Shown: positions 7,420-17,500 of the stretch, one piece after another
Layout: every line of letters starts with the position of its first letter
How positions within the stretch are numbered: the first letter of the stretch is position 1
Source of the DNA: Hahellaceae bacterium
GTDB lineage: Bacteria; Pseudomonadota; Gammaproteobacteria; Pseudomonadales; Oleiphilaceae
DNA length: 64,000 bases
Direction of reading: 5' to 3'
Assembly (NCBI GenBank): GCA_016716085.1
Contig: JADJWY010000001.1
Span: 62,001-126,000, forward strand
Program-made: the position numbers and the translations under genes
The notes under the pieces: model-generated
Databases searched by the model: none
The model's input: only the letters and a program-made list of their open reading frames with translations
Told to the model about the DNA's origin: nothing

Positions 7420-9867
7420 ATGACCAGAGCACTTTTTTTCTTCGCCCTACTCATCCTTTATACGGGCCTTTCCCTGGCAACCGTCATCGTTGACCCGCAA
7501 ATCCAATCGATCAGCCTGGGTAGTCAAGCCCGTGTGTACGCGACGACGCCCGACCTGCCCGTAGAGCATATTCTGAGGGACACTTCGATCCCCTGGCAGC
7601 CCACTGACACCGACCTACCCTCCTATGGTTTTACCGAACAGACTTACTGGTTTGACCTTACCTTAACGTCTCGCAGTCAGGATGCGCAAGAGCGTCTGCT
7701 CGAAGTCGGCTATCCTCTGCTTGACCGGGTTCGGGTTTATGTCATCACAAACAATCGGATTCAACACATTCTAGAAAGTGGTGACGCGCATCCATTTGAG
7801 GAACGCCTGGTTCACCATCGTTTACTGTTGTTTCCGCTCACCCTCGCCCCACAACAGACGACCCGTCTGCTGATTCGGGTGGATTCCACCAGCGCCATTC
7901 AAATGCCGATGACCCTATGGGAACCGTCAACCTTCTGGGCTCAGGATCAGTATGCGGTCATGGCGCACAGTATTTATTACGGACTGGTGTTCGTGATGAT
8001 GCTGTATAACCTTTTTTTGTTCATGCGCCTCAAGGACAGTGTGTACCTTTACTATGTATTGTATGTACTGTCATTTTGCCTCGCTCAGATGTCGATCACG
8101 GGCTTTGCTTATCAGTTACTCTGGCCCCTTGCCGAAAGCTGGAATCAATACTGCATCGCCGTCATTACGCCGCTGAACGTGGTGTTCGGTTGCATCTTTG
8201 TCGTCAAAGCGCTCAAGCAAGACGTATTGTATCCTCGCTTTGCGAAAAGCCTCTATGCCTTGTCTGCGGCCGGTGTCGTCAGTTCACTGCTAAGCTTTTT
8301 CCTGGAATACCACCTGATGATCCGTTCAGGGGTGATTCTTGCCATCGTTGCCTGCTGCGTCGCATTGTGTGTTGTGTATTACACCTGGCTGATTGGCCGG
8401 CATCATAACGCCAAGTTTTTTGCCATCGCCTGGACCGTCTTCCTGACGGGCGTTCTGGGCCTGACCATGAATAAATTCGGCCTGGTCCCTCGCACGTTTC
8501 TGACCGAGTACGCCGCTCAAATCGGTTCGGCACTGGAAATCCTGCTGCTATCCTATGCCTTGGCAGAACGCCTCAATGAAGCGAATAAGCAACGTTTTCG
8601 TGCGGAATCTAAAGCCCGCCGCGCCACTGAAGCGTTGATGGCCGTACAACAGGAAAAGCTTCGGACCCAAACGGAGTTAGCCTTGCGTCTGGAATCGGAA
8701 GTCAAAGCCAGAACACGTGAACTGCAGGAAGCGATGCAGGTAGCGAAGCAAGCTAACCGCCAGAAAACCCGGTTTTTAACCGCCGCGACCCATGATATCC
8801 GACAGCCCTTGCAAGCCTTGAGTCTGATGGTCGAGTCCATCGGCCTGAACCTGGACGACCAAGTCGCTACAGAGGGCGCGCTTACCCGTATACGTCGCGC
8901 GATTGATCACCTGGTCGACTTGTTTGAGCGTCTCTTTGATCTCTCCAAAATTGACAACCAACTGATTCAACCGCAAATCTCACTCTGCGACCCCCGCACG
9001 CTTCTGACAGAACTGGTTGAAACCCTTCAACCGCTCTGCCAGTCAGCAGGTGTTCGACTTGATCTGGTTCTCCCTGATCAGACCGGTTGGATCCGAACTG
9101 ACCCCCTGATGCTCAAACGCTGCCTGATCATTCTGGCTGACAATGCGTTAAAGCATGCTCAGGGCACTCAATTAACCCTCTCGCTGGATTGCAATGCCTC
9201 TCGCCGCCGTTTCAACGTGATTGACAATGGCATCGGCATTCCTGCCACCGAACAGACACAGATCTTCGAGGAGTTCTACCAGATCAGAAATCCGGAACGT
9301 AATCGAAAAGCCGGGCTGGGGCTCGGTCTGTCGTTATGCAAACGCCTGTGTGAGCTCATGCAGGCTAGCCTGGTTGTATCTTCTACACCGGGACGGGGCA
9401 GCCATTTTCATATCGAGTTAGAAAGCTGTCCTCACGATAATGAGGAAGAGGATGTATCAAAATCACCTCGTGTCGCATTGGAGAGCGATGCCTCTCACCT
9501 CAAAATATTGGTGATTGATGACGATGAAGATGCCTGCTTTGCACTGACCGAGCTGCTGCGTGCATGGCATATAGACTGTGAGGGATGCGAAAGTGCAGAG
9601 GCTGCTTTTCGACTATTAGACAAAGGCTGGGAACCCGACGTAGCGCTGATTGATTACCGCTTACCCGGTGAACTGAATGGGCTGGCTGTTGCCCGACGGA
9701 TCAGAGAGCGTCTCGGCGAAGCTGTCAGTATTTTGCTAATTACCGGGGATATGGATTTGAATTCGCCTGAAGTTCCTTTTCCGGTTCTATATAAACCGTT
9801 GAAACCGAGCCAGCTGCGGGCGGCGATTCAACGTCGCAACACGTCCGATCAATCTTCCCCACGATAA
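7420..9867 (+). CDS. 7TM-DISM hybrid sensor histidine kinase
   Basis: An inner-membrane sensor kinase of about 815 residues. In order: a signal-peptide-like N-terminus (MTRALFFFALLILYTGLSLA); a periplasmic 7TMR-DISM extracellular domain (about 20-180, with the W-x2-T-x4-P and QTYWFDLTL features); seven membrane helices (about 185-385); a coiled coil (about 390-450); the phosphoacceptor domain with His in TAATHDIRQPLQALSL; the ATPase domain (LADNALKHA, DNGIGIP, GLGLGLSLCKRL); and a receiver domain (about 690-810) with ILVIDDDEDA and Asp in VALIDYRLPGELNG. The ATG at 7420 follows GCAGG and directly starts the hydrophobic segment; earlier in-frame starts lack this. The ligand is unknown. Confidence 0.9.
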   Translation: MTRALFFFALLILYTGLSLATVIVDPQIQSISLGSQARVYATTPDLPVEHILRDTSIPWQPTDTDLPSYGFTEQTYWFDLTLTSRSQDAQERLLEVGYPLLDRVRVYVITNNRIQHILESGDAHPFEERLVHHRLLLFPLTLAPQQTTRLLIRVDSTSAIQMPMTLWEPSTFWAQDQYAVMAHSIYYGLVFVMMLYNLFLFMRLKDSVYLYYVLYVLSFCLAQMSITGFAYQLLWPLAESWNQYCIAVITPLNVVFGCIFVVKALKQDVLYPRFAKSLYALSAAGVVSSLLSFFLEYHLMIRSGVILAIVACCVALCVVYYTWLIGRHHNAKFFAIAWTVFLTGVLGLTMNKFGLVPRTFLTEYAAQIGSALEILLLSYALAERLNEANKQRFRAESKARRATEALMAVQQEKLRTQTELALRLESEVKARTRELQEAMQVAKQANRQKTRFLTAATHDIRQPLQALSLMVESIGLNLDDQVATEGALTRIRRAIDHLVDLFERLFDLSKIDNQLIQPQISLCDPRTLLTELVETLQPLCQSAGVRLDLVLPDQTGWIRTDPLMLKRCLIILADNALKHAQGTQLTLSLDCNASRRRFNVIDNGIGIPATEQTQIFEEFYQIRNPERNRKAGLGLGLSLCKRLCELMQASLVVSSTPGRGSHFHIELESCPHDNEEEDVSKSPRVALESDASHLKILVIDDDEDACFALTELLRAWHIDCEGCESAEAAFRLLDKGWEPDVALIDYRLPGELNGLAVARRIRERLGEAVSILLITGDMDLNSPEVPFPVLYKPLKPSQLRAAIQRRNTSDQSSPR

Positions 9868-10035
9868 TCTGGGAATTGCCGGATGCTGGCAATACCGAGT
9901 CAAACAACACCAGGACCAGGCTGGCCAGTATGGCCACCAGAGTGCACTGGCTGAATTTCCTGAAGTTCATAATCATGATCCATTGTTTACTCTCACCACA
10001 CAATGAGTCGCATCCTAGCCTACCTGAACGGCAAA

Positions 10036-10059
10036 CGCCTCGTCGAAATCGACGAGGCG
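10036..10059 (-). terminator. Strong hairpin downstream of the chitinase gene
   Basis: Perfect 10-bp inverted repeat CGCCTCGTCG (10036-10045) / CGACGAGGCG (10050-10059) with a 4-base loop, 66 bp beyond the chitinase stop codon. On the minus strand only TTT follows the stem, so it is a weak terminator by the classical rule and might instead protect the mRNA 3' end. Confidence 0.45.
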
Positions 10060-10124
10060 CTGACCTTTATTGCAAATCTGTGAATCAGGCCGAACCCGAG
10101 TGTGAACCGGGTCCGACCTCTCAC

Positions 10125-11952
10125 TCATTTGGGCGAGTGGCCAAGCCCTTCATGCATCGCGTTGAGGATATTTCCGTTGTCTGCGTCGATCTCCCAGGAG
10201 AAGACACCCGCCAGGCCGTTGCGTTTGGCATAATCTGCTTTGGCGCGCGCTGAACGGACGTCGTCATAAGTGATCAACTCGCCACGCGAGGCATTCCACA
10301 GGTAAGGTGCCTGGGCCTGCGTGTCATAGTAGTAGACAAAGCCATTTGCACCTTTTCCACTGGCACCACCCTGGAAGGCGCTCTCAATCTGGCGATAATC
10401 CAGCACCCCAGCTTCCCAGGTTCCGGCGATTTTATTGCCGCCTGTTCCCGTGAAGGGGTTATCGACCGTGCCGCCAGTGACACCGGACCAACCGCGACCA
10501 TACATGGCCACACCCATGACCAGTTTGTCAGCCGGAACGCCCGCCGCCATCAGATTGGTTACCGCCTCGGCCCCAGTGAAACCTTCATGGATCGACTGAG
10601 CTGTCGGATTAAGCCCTGCATGATGCCCCAGTTCACCACTCCAGGCACCGTAGAAGTCATAGGTCATGGCAAACACGTAATCGAGGTAGGTCGAAGCCTG
10701 CTGCCAGTCTACCTGATCAATTTTCGCGGGACCTGCACCCACAGCAGAGGTTAGCTCATAGGTCCGTCCGGTTTCCTGACCTAACTGCGTCAGCATGGCA
10801 CGCAGATCGCGCATCAGCGAAGTATACCCGGTGCGATCAGATGAACTGCCCAGGCCGGTATTGGCACCACCACCGCCAGGGTATTCCCAATCGATGTCCA
10901 CACCATCAAACACAGCATAGGTTTTCAGGAAGGTTTTGACAGAACTTACGAAGGTTGCGCGACGGGCGGCATCGTTGGCGAGGTGAAAGAAAGGATCGGA
11001 CAGAGTCCATCCACCAATCGACGGCAACACGCGAATACCGGGATTAGATGCCTTCATTTTCATCAACTGGCCAATATTGCCACGAATCGGATCATCCCAC
11101 TTATCACCGGGATAGCTTTTTTCCAGGGCGGCAAACTTGTCATGCAATACGACGGAGTAATCCGGTTTGCCCGAGCACTGGCTTTGCAGTGCAGAGTAAC
11201 CCGCCGGATTTTCCTGCTGCAGCGTCGGATTGGGACCGCAAATTGGCACAAAACCGTAGAGTATATGCGTCAGGTTAGTCGCCGGGATGCGATCAACCGG
11301 GAAGTTACGGCCATATACACCCCATTCCACGAAATAGCTCGCTACGACATGACCAGTGTTGTTGCGGTAGGCACGGTTATTTTCCACCAAAGGTTTTGGC
11401 CAGCCGGTTGTATCGACAGGAGGCTGATCAGTGCCGCCGCCGTTGTCACCCCCACCTGAGTCACCACCATTGTCGCCACCGTTGCTTCCATCACAGGCGC
11501 GATCCGCTACCTGCCACGGTGAACTCCAGGGGGACTGCGCATCAACACGGGGTATAAACGGTGCTGGCAGACCAGGCCGCAGCATTGCCGCAGCTACCTG
11601 AATCGCCCCCATCACCCGAGCCGGGATTGCCCGTATTACCGCCAGGATCGGTGGGTGTCGTATTACCGCCATCGGTCGTGTCACCAGGGTTATCTGGGGG
11701 TGGCGGATTAACGCCACCGTCACATTGCTGGGCTTTCATGGCCCAGAGAGACCCAACCGTCGGGTTCCAACCTGCCCCAAACCAGGCGGTATGCGTAACG
11801 ATGGCTTCATAACTGCCACCCTCGAACGTTACCTGGTCTCCGCGTTGATAGCTTGCACCATCGGTCCAGGCCTGCGCGGGACACTGGGCTGCCCACGCTG
11901 GCGCACAGAGGCCCGCTGAACTCATCAACATCAGACTTAACAGTCGCTTCAT
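10125..11952 (-). pseudogene. Secreted GH18 chitinase with a broken second chitin-binding module
   Basis: A family 18 chitinase, which hydrolyses beta-1,4-GlcNAc chains outside the cell. The 5' frame (11952-11542) encodes a signal peptide (MKRLLSLMLMSSAGLCAPAWA), a CBM5/12-type chitin-binding module (QAWTDGASYQRGDQVTFEGGSYEA, ending W-AMKAQQC), a Gly/Pro/Asp linker and the start of a second module (AAWSASTVYT), then stops at 11542. The catalytic frame resumes with SPWSSPWQVADRAC, a second linker and the GH18 barrel, with the catalytic motif FDGVDIDWEYPG complete near 10880-10915. The two frames differ by +1. About 25 residues of the second module are also missing, so this is a deletion with frameshift, not one lost base. 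The catalytic domain alone looks intact. A sequencing collapse is the main alternative. Confidence 0.8.
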
Positions 11953-11980
11953 GCATTTGACTCCTTGTTGTTAAAAACGT

Positions 11981-13162
11981 TTATTCCACACGCTCGAGAT
12001 AAAAACGCTGATTTTCACCGGCATGGCAGTTCCACTGAATCAGGCGCGCGCCGTTTTGCGTTCCCCACCCGGCGATATCCATACAGATGCCGCTGTGACG
12101 GAAGGCCATGTGCACCAGGTTTCCACCCAGATTGGCCGCTTTGATGCGCTGGTTGTCTCCCCCATGGCAGTCCCACTGAATCACTGCAGCCCCCGGATCG
12201 CGGTTCCACCCGGCAACATCCAGGCAGCGGTTGCTGTGTTTGGGGCGTATTTGAATGTAGCCGTCTCCCGCATCGTAAATCCGGAAACGCTGGTTATCGC
12301 CGTAATGGCAGGCCCAGGTCTGGATGGCTGCCCCATTCCCCGTACTCCAACCGTCCACATCAAGACATTTACCACTGTGTTGGGCTTTCAGGACATATGC
12401 AGCCTGTGCGCCGCCTCCACCACCCCCGACGCGGGTGGGTTTAAATTGCGCCAGCTCATCCTTGACGTTATTCAGCGCCAGCGCCGCGAACGACTCGTCA
12501 CCCCAGCCCACCGGACGCCCGCAAGGTTGCCCATTACAACTGATATTCGGGTTGGAGAAGCGTGGCACCCAGTTGGTCCCAAAGGATTGCGGATAGGCCA
12601 TCGTCGTTGCAAAGGAACCGTCGACCCCATATCCCAGGCCGTAACGAAAGCGCGCCCCGCCCTGATCGCCCTGACGACGGGAATGATTGAGCCCCATGTT
12701 ATGGCCCAGTTCATGCGCCAGCACCTGTCCACCACAGTTGGGTCCCACAACGTTAAAAGCCCAATTCCGGTCCACAGCCATATAGCCGACACCACACGCG
12801 CCTGTTGTCGACAAATGTGTCACGAAGTCGGCCCCGACTTCATCGCGTTTCTGGTTGATGGCCCCATCGGTTCGCAGATAGCCGAGCACTTCGCCCATGC
12901 TGCCACCGGGCAGGTTGCGATGCATGACACCGACCAGACGCAGCTGCAGATCAACCTGACTGCCGGCATAGATACTGTTGACCTGGGCGACCCAGTTCTG
13001 CATGGCTGCCTCAACCTGACCATTAAAGTAATTGTTGCTATGGTCGTCGTAGGCCACCAGCAAATCGACGGTTGCCGCCGGTACAGACGTTGCGAAAAGG
13101 GAACAAACGGGCAAAAGGGAACGGCGTAGCCAGTGCTTCCACTGGCGTGAGTTTAAGGCCAT
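11981..13162 (-). CDS. Secreted metzincin metalloprotease with ricin-type lectin domain
   Basis: A 393-residue exported zinc protease. After a signal peptide (about 1-29, ending SVPAA) comes a reprolysin-like catalytic domain (about 30-245). The zinc motif is HELGHNMGLNHS (His, His and the third His of HExxHxxGxxH, about residue 151), followed by a Met-turn in TTMAYPQ (about 187). A Gly-rich linker (about 245-252) leads to a ricin B-type trefoil (about 253-393) with three repeats of the C-D-x-G-W ... Q-x-W-x-C ... NQRF pattern, expected to bind sugar. No N-terminal prodomain is encoded here. The upstream gene, 44 bp away, may supply one. The chitinase gene follows 28 bp downstream. Confidence 0.9.
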   Translation of the reverse strand: MALNSRQWKHWLRRSLLPVCSLFATSVPAATVDLLVAYDDHSNNYFNGQVEAAMQNWVAQVNSIYAGSQVDLQLRLVGVMHRNLPGGSMGEVLGYLRTDGAINQKRDEVGADFVTHLSTTGACGVGYMAVDRNWAFNVVGPNCGGQVLAHELGHNMGLNHSRRQGDQGGARFRYGLGYGVDGSFATTMAYPQSFGTNWVPRFSNPNISCNGQPCGRPVGWGDESFAALALNNVKDELAQFKPTRVGGGGGGAQAAYVLKAQHSGKCLDVDGWSTGNGAAIQTWACHYGDNQRFRIYDAGDGYIQIRPKHSNRCLDVAGWNRDPGAAVIQWDCHGGDNQRIKAANLGGNLVHMAFRHSGICMDIAGWGTQNGARLIQWNCHAGENQRFYLERVE

Positions 13163-13206
13163 GGGATCTCTCCAATGTATTATCGTTATAAGTGTCTGAC
13201 GAGCGT

Positions 13207-13995
13207 TCAGTTAGTGGCTTGCGGAACCGCGACGATTTCGTCGCCACCCTTGAACAAGGTTGCGCTGCTGGCGATCCAGCCCTGATCGCCACGAGCCTGC
13301 ATTTCGAAATGGCCCTGAGGCGTGGTAATGCCCGCCATAATGAGCGTGTCGCCTCGCGTGATGACCACCGTATGATCCTGGTCAACATCTTCCAGATGCC
13401 CTGTCCAGGTCACTGCATTACCGGACTGCACCCGCACGTTATCAATGCGCACGGCATAGCGTTGTCCGATCTGATTGATGGGCAAGGTCAGCCGGTCTCC
13501 GGGCACCAGCGACTCGATCTTGAGTGGATTGACCTGAATGAATTCGCGCCCGTCCTGACGCTCGGCGTCACTGAGCTCTGGGGCTTCCGGCGTATCCTGG
13601 GCGGCCGCCCAGCCCTCTTCCTGACGGGATGCGTCCCAGAGCGCGCGCAAATCAAATACCTCGCCGTTACGACGCGCCATCACCTCCTGTACGCGGTCTG
13701 CAAAGGTAGGGTAATCCGGATTGCCATCCGTCAGCTCAAGTAGCGCTTCATCGGGATCAGCCTCAGCATCCGGCGCCATAGCGGTTTCTTCAGCGTCTGC
13801 CTTCGGGATGCTGCTTGTATCTGGCGTTTTTGCTGCAGCCATTAACGGTGAGGGAGGAGGCAAGTCCGGAACCAGACGGTCAGTCTTGCTCAAGTAGGGA
13901 ATGCGTTTTTCTGCGACAGTGGACTGCCATCCAAACCAGTAAACCGCGCCCATCAAAAAAGTCAGTGTCAGCAACAGGACATATCGAAAGCCCAT
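13207..13995 (-). CDS. Membrane-anchored protein, possible protease prodomain/chaperone
   Basis: A 262-residue protein not assigned to a named family. It has one N-terminal membrane segment (FRYVLLLTLTFLMGAVYWFGW) and then a periplasmic part: a Pro/Ala/Asp-rich stretch (about 45-90), a helical part and a beta-rich C-terminus (about 155-262; PGDRLTLPINQIGQRYAVRI, VTWTGHLEDVDQDHTVVITRGDTL split by short loops). The beta-rich part resembles prodomains of bacterial reprolysin-like proteases, where a strand pattern W-x-G, then a hydrophobic strand, precedes the catalytic domain. That likeness is from memory. It is the first gene of the operon with the protease. The ATG at 13995 has GAGG upstream. 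Confidence 0.75.
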   Translation of the reverse strand: MGFRYVLLLTLTFLMGAVYWFGWQSTVAEKRIPYLSKTDRLVPDLPPPSPLMAAAKTPDTSSIPKADAEETAMAPDAEADPDEALLELTDGNPDYPTFADRVQEVMARRNGEVFDLRALWDASRQEEGWAAAQDTPEAPELSDAERQDGREFIQVNPLKIESLVPGDRLTLPINQIGQRYAVRIDNVRVQSGNAVTWTGHLEDVDQDHTVVITRGDTLIMAGITTPQGHFEMQARGDQGWIASSATLFKGGDEIVAVPQATN

Positions 13996-14191
13996 GATCA
14001 CCTCGTCAATTTATTATTATCTGGTAAAAAAAGGCGCCCTCTCGACGCCAAAAAGTTAAAACAAGCCTATCAGCTGGCCTTAAGGGGCAGTATCGTCGCA
14101 TCCGACTAAATGTAAGGTGCGGGCGTGAGGAAGGTCACAGTTTGGGGTGATGGGCCTATACTTACTACTGTTTAAAGAGAGGACCCATAGA

Positions 14192-14479
14192 ATGCTAGCC
14201 TTACTTGATGCACTGATTTCGCGTTTAGAAGGAAGCCTTCAAGCGCATGACTGGGAAGAGTTGAGTCAGTCTGAAGAATGTCTGAGAGACCTCGTCAGCC
14301 GGGCGATGGCGGACGCCAGCTTAGATGCTGAAGACCTTTCTATGCGCGTGCGGCGCCTGCAATCCATCTACACGACGGCGGCCACCACCCTGGAAACGGA
14401 TAAATCTAACGCCAGTCAGGAGATCTCGCAGGCGCGGAAAAGCCTTAAGGCGGCTAGTAGTTATTTATCGAATTCCTGA
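14192..14479 (+). CDS. FliT-like flagellar chaperone candidate
   Basis: A 95-residue all-helical protein. It starts MLALLDALISRLEGSLQAHDWEEL and ends in a helix SLKAASSYLSNS. FliT proteins are short helical chaperones that hold the filament cap protein FliD before export, and this size, the Trp after the first helix and the Ser/Tyr-rich tail agree. Its position supports the call: it ends 41 bp from the 3' end of fliD, tail to tail. The ATG at 14192 follows AGAGAGGA. Sequence evidence alone is modest. Confidence 0.55.
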   Translation: MLALLDALISRLEGSLQAHDWEELSQSEECLRDLVSRAMADASLDAEDLSMRVRRLQSIYTTAATTLETDKSNASQEISQARKSLKAASSYLSNS

Positions 14480-14520
14480 TAAGGGCCTGGCTTCAGACGG
14501 CCCATTCAGCCCCATCGCCC

Positions 14521-17500
14521 TCACTTATTGCCGCCTGGATTCAGGGCGGCTAACTGGCTTGTCAAAAATTCACCGACCTTATTGAACTGTGATACCAGAA
14601 TATCCGCTGCCGTAAACTGCTTGGCCAGCCGTTCTGTTAAATTCGAGATACGCTTCTCCATCAGTTTGCGCTCATCTGCGATTTTGGTGAGCTGTTTGTT
14701 TAGCCTCGTTTCGTAACTGGAGAGCGTGCCCTCAAACTTGATAAAACTGGTGACCGTATCAACCATTTCATCGGCAATGCCGCGGATATAGGTGACTTTA
14801 CCGCGGCTACCAATCGCCGTGCCACTGACTTCGACCGCTATCCCCTTTGAGTCGTCGCTGGCCGACGCAGTCAACAACTTACCCTTGCCCGTTGCAGTCG
14901 CACCATTAATCGTCCCCCTGACATCAACACCCGCAGTCCCACTCCCCGCTGCAAAGCCCAGGGTTGCCAGGGTGCTACTGTCTGTGGAAACCACGCTCAC
15001 GGAGGAGGTAGAACCAAATTTCTTGGAGGTGATAACCAATTCACCGCTATCAAGAACAGAGACAACCGCCGATTTACCGGCCGCCATCAATGTGCTGTCG
15101 GCATCAATCACTCGTTGGACCTCCGCGACCAATTCCGTCGTCGTGTAGGTACCGCTGGACAGCGTCAGGGTGCCGGAGTTAACGCCATCGACCGCAATTT
15201 TGAAATTGTCATTGCTGGCGTTGATCGTGGTCGGCCCGCCCGTTGAACCGTCCGAACCTGGCGTACCATTCCCTGGAGCAAAGCCCAGGGTTGCCAGGGT
15301 CCCGGTATCCGTCGAGATCATCTTCACCGAGGAACTTGCGCCAACGGAACCCGAAGTTAAAACGACATCACCACTGCCATTGATCGAAACGGTGATCGAT
15401 TTACCCGCCGCTGAAAGCGCCGTGTCAGCGTCGATCTTGCTTTGCAATTCTGCCACGATCTCAGCCTGGGTGTAGTCGCCGCTGTCCAGCGTGATGGTGC
15501 CTGATGTGACGCCATCCACTTCTATCACGAACGCATCATTACTGCTGTCTATCGTGGCATTTCCTGCAGAGCCATCAATGCCATCGACACCACTTCCGGC
15601 ATCAAAGCCCAGTGTCGACAGCGTATCGGTGTCGACGGATACTACATTGACCGATGAGCTGCCACCCGTCGAAGTCGAGGTAATGACCAGCTTACCGCTG
15701 CCATCAACCGACACAATGACCGATTTCCCTGCAACCGATAGCGCGCTGTCGGCATCAATCTGGCTCTGAAGTTCGTCGACGAGCTGGGACTGAGAATAGC
15801 TACCACTGGTGATCGTGAGCGTGCCGGAGCTGACGCCGTCGACCTCAATGACCAATTCATTATTGTCAGCGTCTATGGTCACCGTTCCGGCAGACGCGTC
15901 TAAGCCATCCACCCCACTCCCGGCGGCGAAACCCAGTGTTGTTAAGGTGTCGTTATCGACGGAAATCACGTTCACCGATGAACTGGTTCCGGTGGAGGCG
16001 GAGGTGATGACCAGCTTGCCGCCGCCATCGAGCGAAACAACGACGGATTTCCCCGCTGTCGACAATGCACTGTCTGCATCTATTTTATTCTGAAGTTCAG
16101 TGACAAGTTCGGCAGGCGTGTAGGTTCCACTGCCCAGCGTCAGGGTGCCTGAGCTAATCCCGTCCACTTCAATAACCAGTTCATCGTTATCCGAATTAAC
16201 GGTAACTTGTTGCGGCGATATATCGGTTCCGTCTACGCCGCTTCCGGCATCAAACCCCAGCGTCGCAAAGGTATCCGCATCGGCGGAAATCACATTTACG
16301 CTGGAGCTGGACCCCGTTGAGGTCGAGGTAAAGACCAATTTACCGCCGCCATCGACCGATACAGTCACCGACTTACCGGCACCGGATAATGCCCCATCAG
16401 CATCGATCTTATTTTGAATTTCGCTCACTAAGTCGTTGGAGGTATAGTCGGCACTGTCCAGCGTAATGGTGCCAGAGGTCACCCCATCGACTTCAATGAC
16501 CAGGTTGTCGTTGCTGGCGCTGATCGTGATCAGTCCCGTCGATGCGGCTGCGATCATGGCGCCAGTTGCTGTAAATACACCCGAGGTGGCAGGAGTTGAG
16601 GACGTCGAGATTGCACTTGCCGCTGTAAATTCACCTGAGGACGCCGGGACTGCGCCAGAGGTTGTCATCGCACCCGAGCCGGTAAACACGCCCGACGTAG
16701 CCGTCACGACACCTGTCGCGACGGGGCCGGCAACAAACTTACCCGGCGACGCGGCGACTGATGCGCCAACGATCGGCCCAGCCCCTACAAATTGCCCTTG
16801 AGCCGCGGCCACGGTCACGACAATATCATAGGTGCCTGCCACGGTATTAATGTTTGCCGTTTGAAACTGAACTTGAGCATCACTGGTTCGCCCCTGCTCA
16901 GCAAACACCGCCGCAACATCATCCGGATAGGCCTGCAGCCTGTTTTTAAACCGTGCAGAATCAAAACTTAGCAGCCCCGTCTCTTTATCGGTTTTGATGC
17001 CCAGATCGGCCAGACTTCTGACATTGGCAGACTCCAGGCCCTTAACCAGACCGTACAAGGTCGCACGGGTCTGCTGGCTGATGGTGCGGACCGCGGCTTC
17101 GCCCAAGAGCACGCCGACCTCACCGTTGGCGGGATCATATTTCGTGGTTTCGCTGATGATGGTCTTCAGCGCGTTGTATTTATCGACAAGGTCCTGCACC
17201 CGCTCCGTGACTTTAACGGTGTCCCGCTCGATCTTAAGCAAGGCCGGCGCCCCACTACTCTCTTCATTGAATTGCAGGGTCACGCCTTTTAACAGATCGT
17301 CCACCGTATTGGACGAGCGCGTCACTTGCAAACCGTTGATGGTGAAGGTCAGATCCTCTGCCGCCACCACCTGGGTGATGGCTTTAGCACCGCTGGTTAA
17401 TTGGGAAAGGCCAGAACTGTCGGTCAGGTTGCCGTCGTTGTCAGTCACACTCAGGCTGATTGCATGGGCTGTTCCTTCTTTCGTGGAGGACAGCACTAAT

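Noticed and set aside
9740..10003. Minus-strand frame of 87 codons with a hydrophobic start (from 9970)
   Set aside because: It overlaps the 3' end of the hybrid kinase gene by 128 bp, has no clear ribosome site and matches nothing known; the signal-peptide look could be chance.
10088..10119. Inverted repeat near the chitinase end (GGCCGAACCCG / CGGGTCCGACC)
   Set aside because: Imperfect and within a short non-coding gap where a stronger hairpin already lies; no separate role supported.
12023..13129. Long plus-strand open frame of 368 codons
   Set aside because: It is antisense to the metalloprotease gene, whose zinc motif and lectin repeats are unmistakable; the open frame arises from its codon use.
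14908..16530. The repeated block inside fliD considered as CRISPR or a mobile repeat
   Set aside because: The 324-bp period is in frame throughout and encodes a protein module; there are no spacers of constant length.
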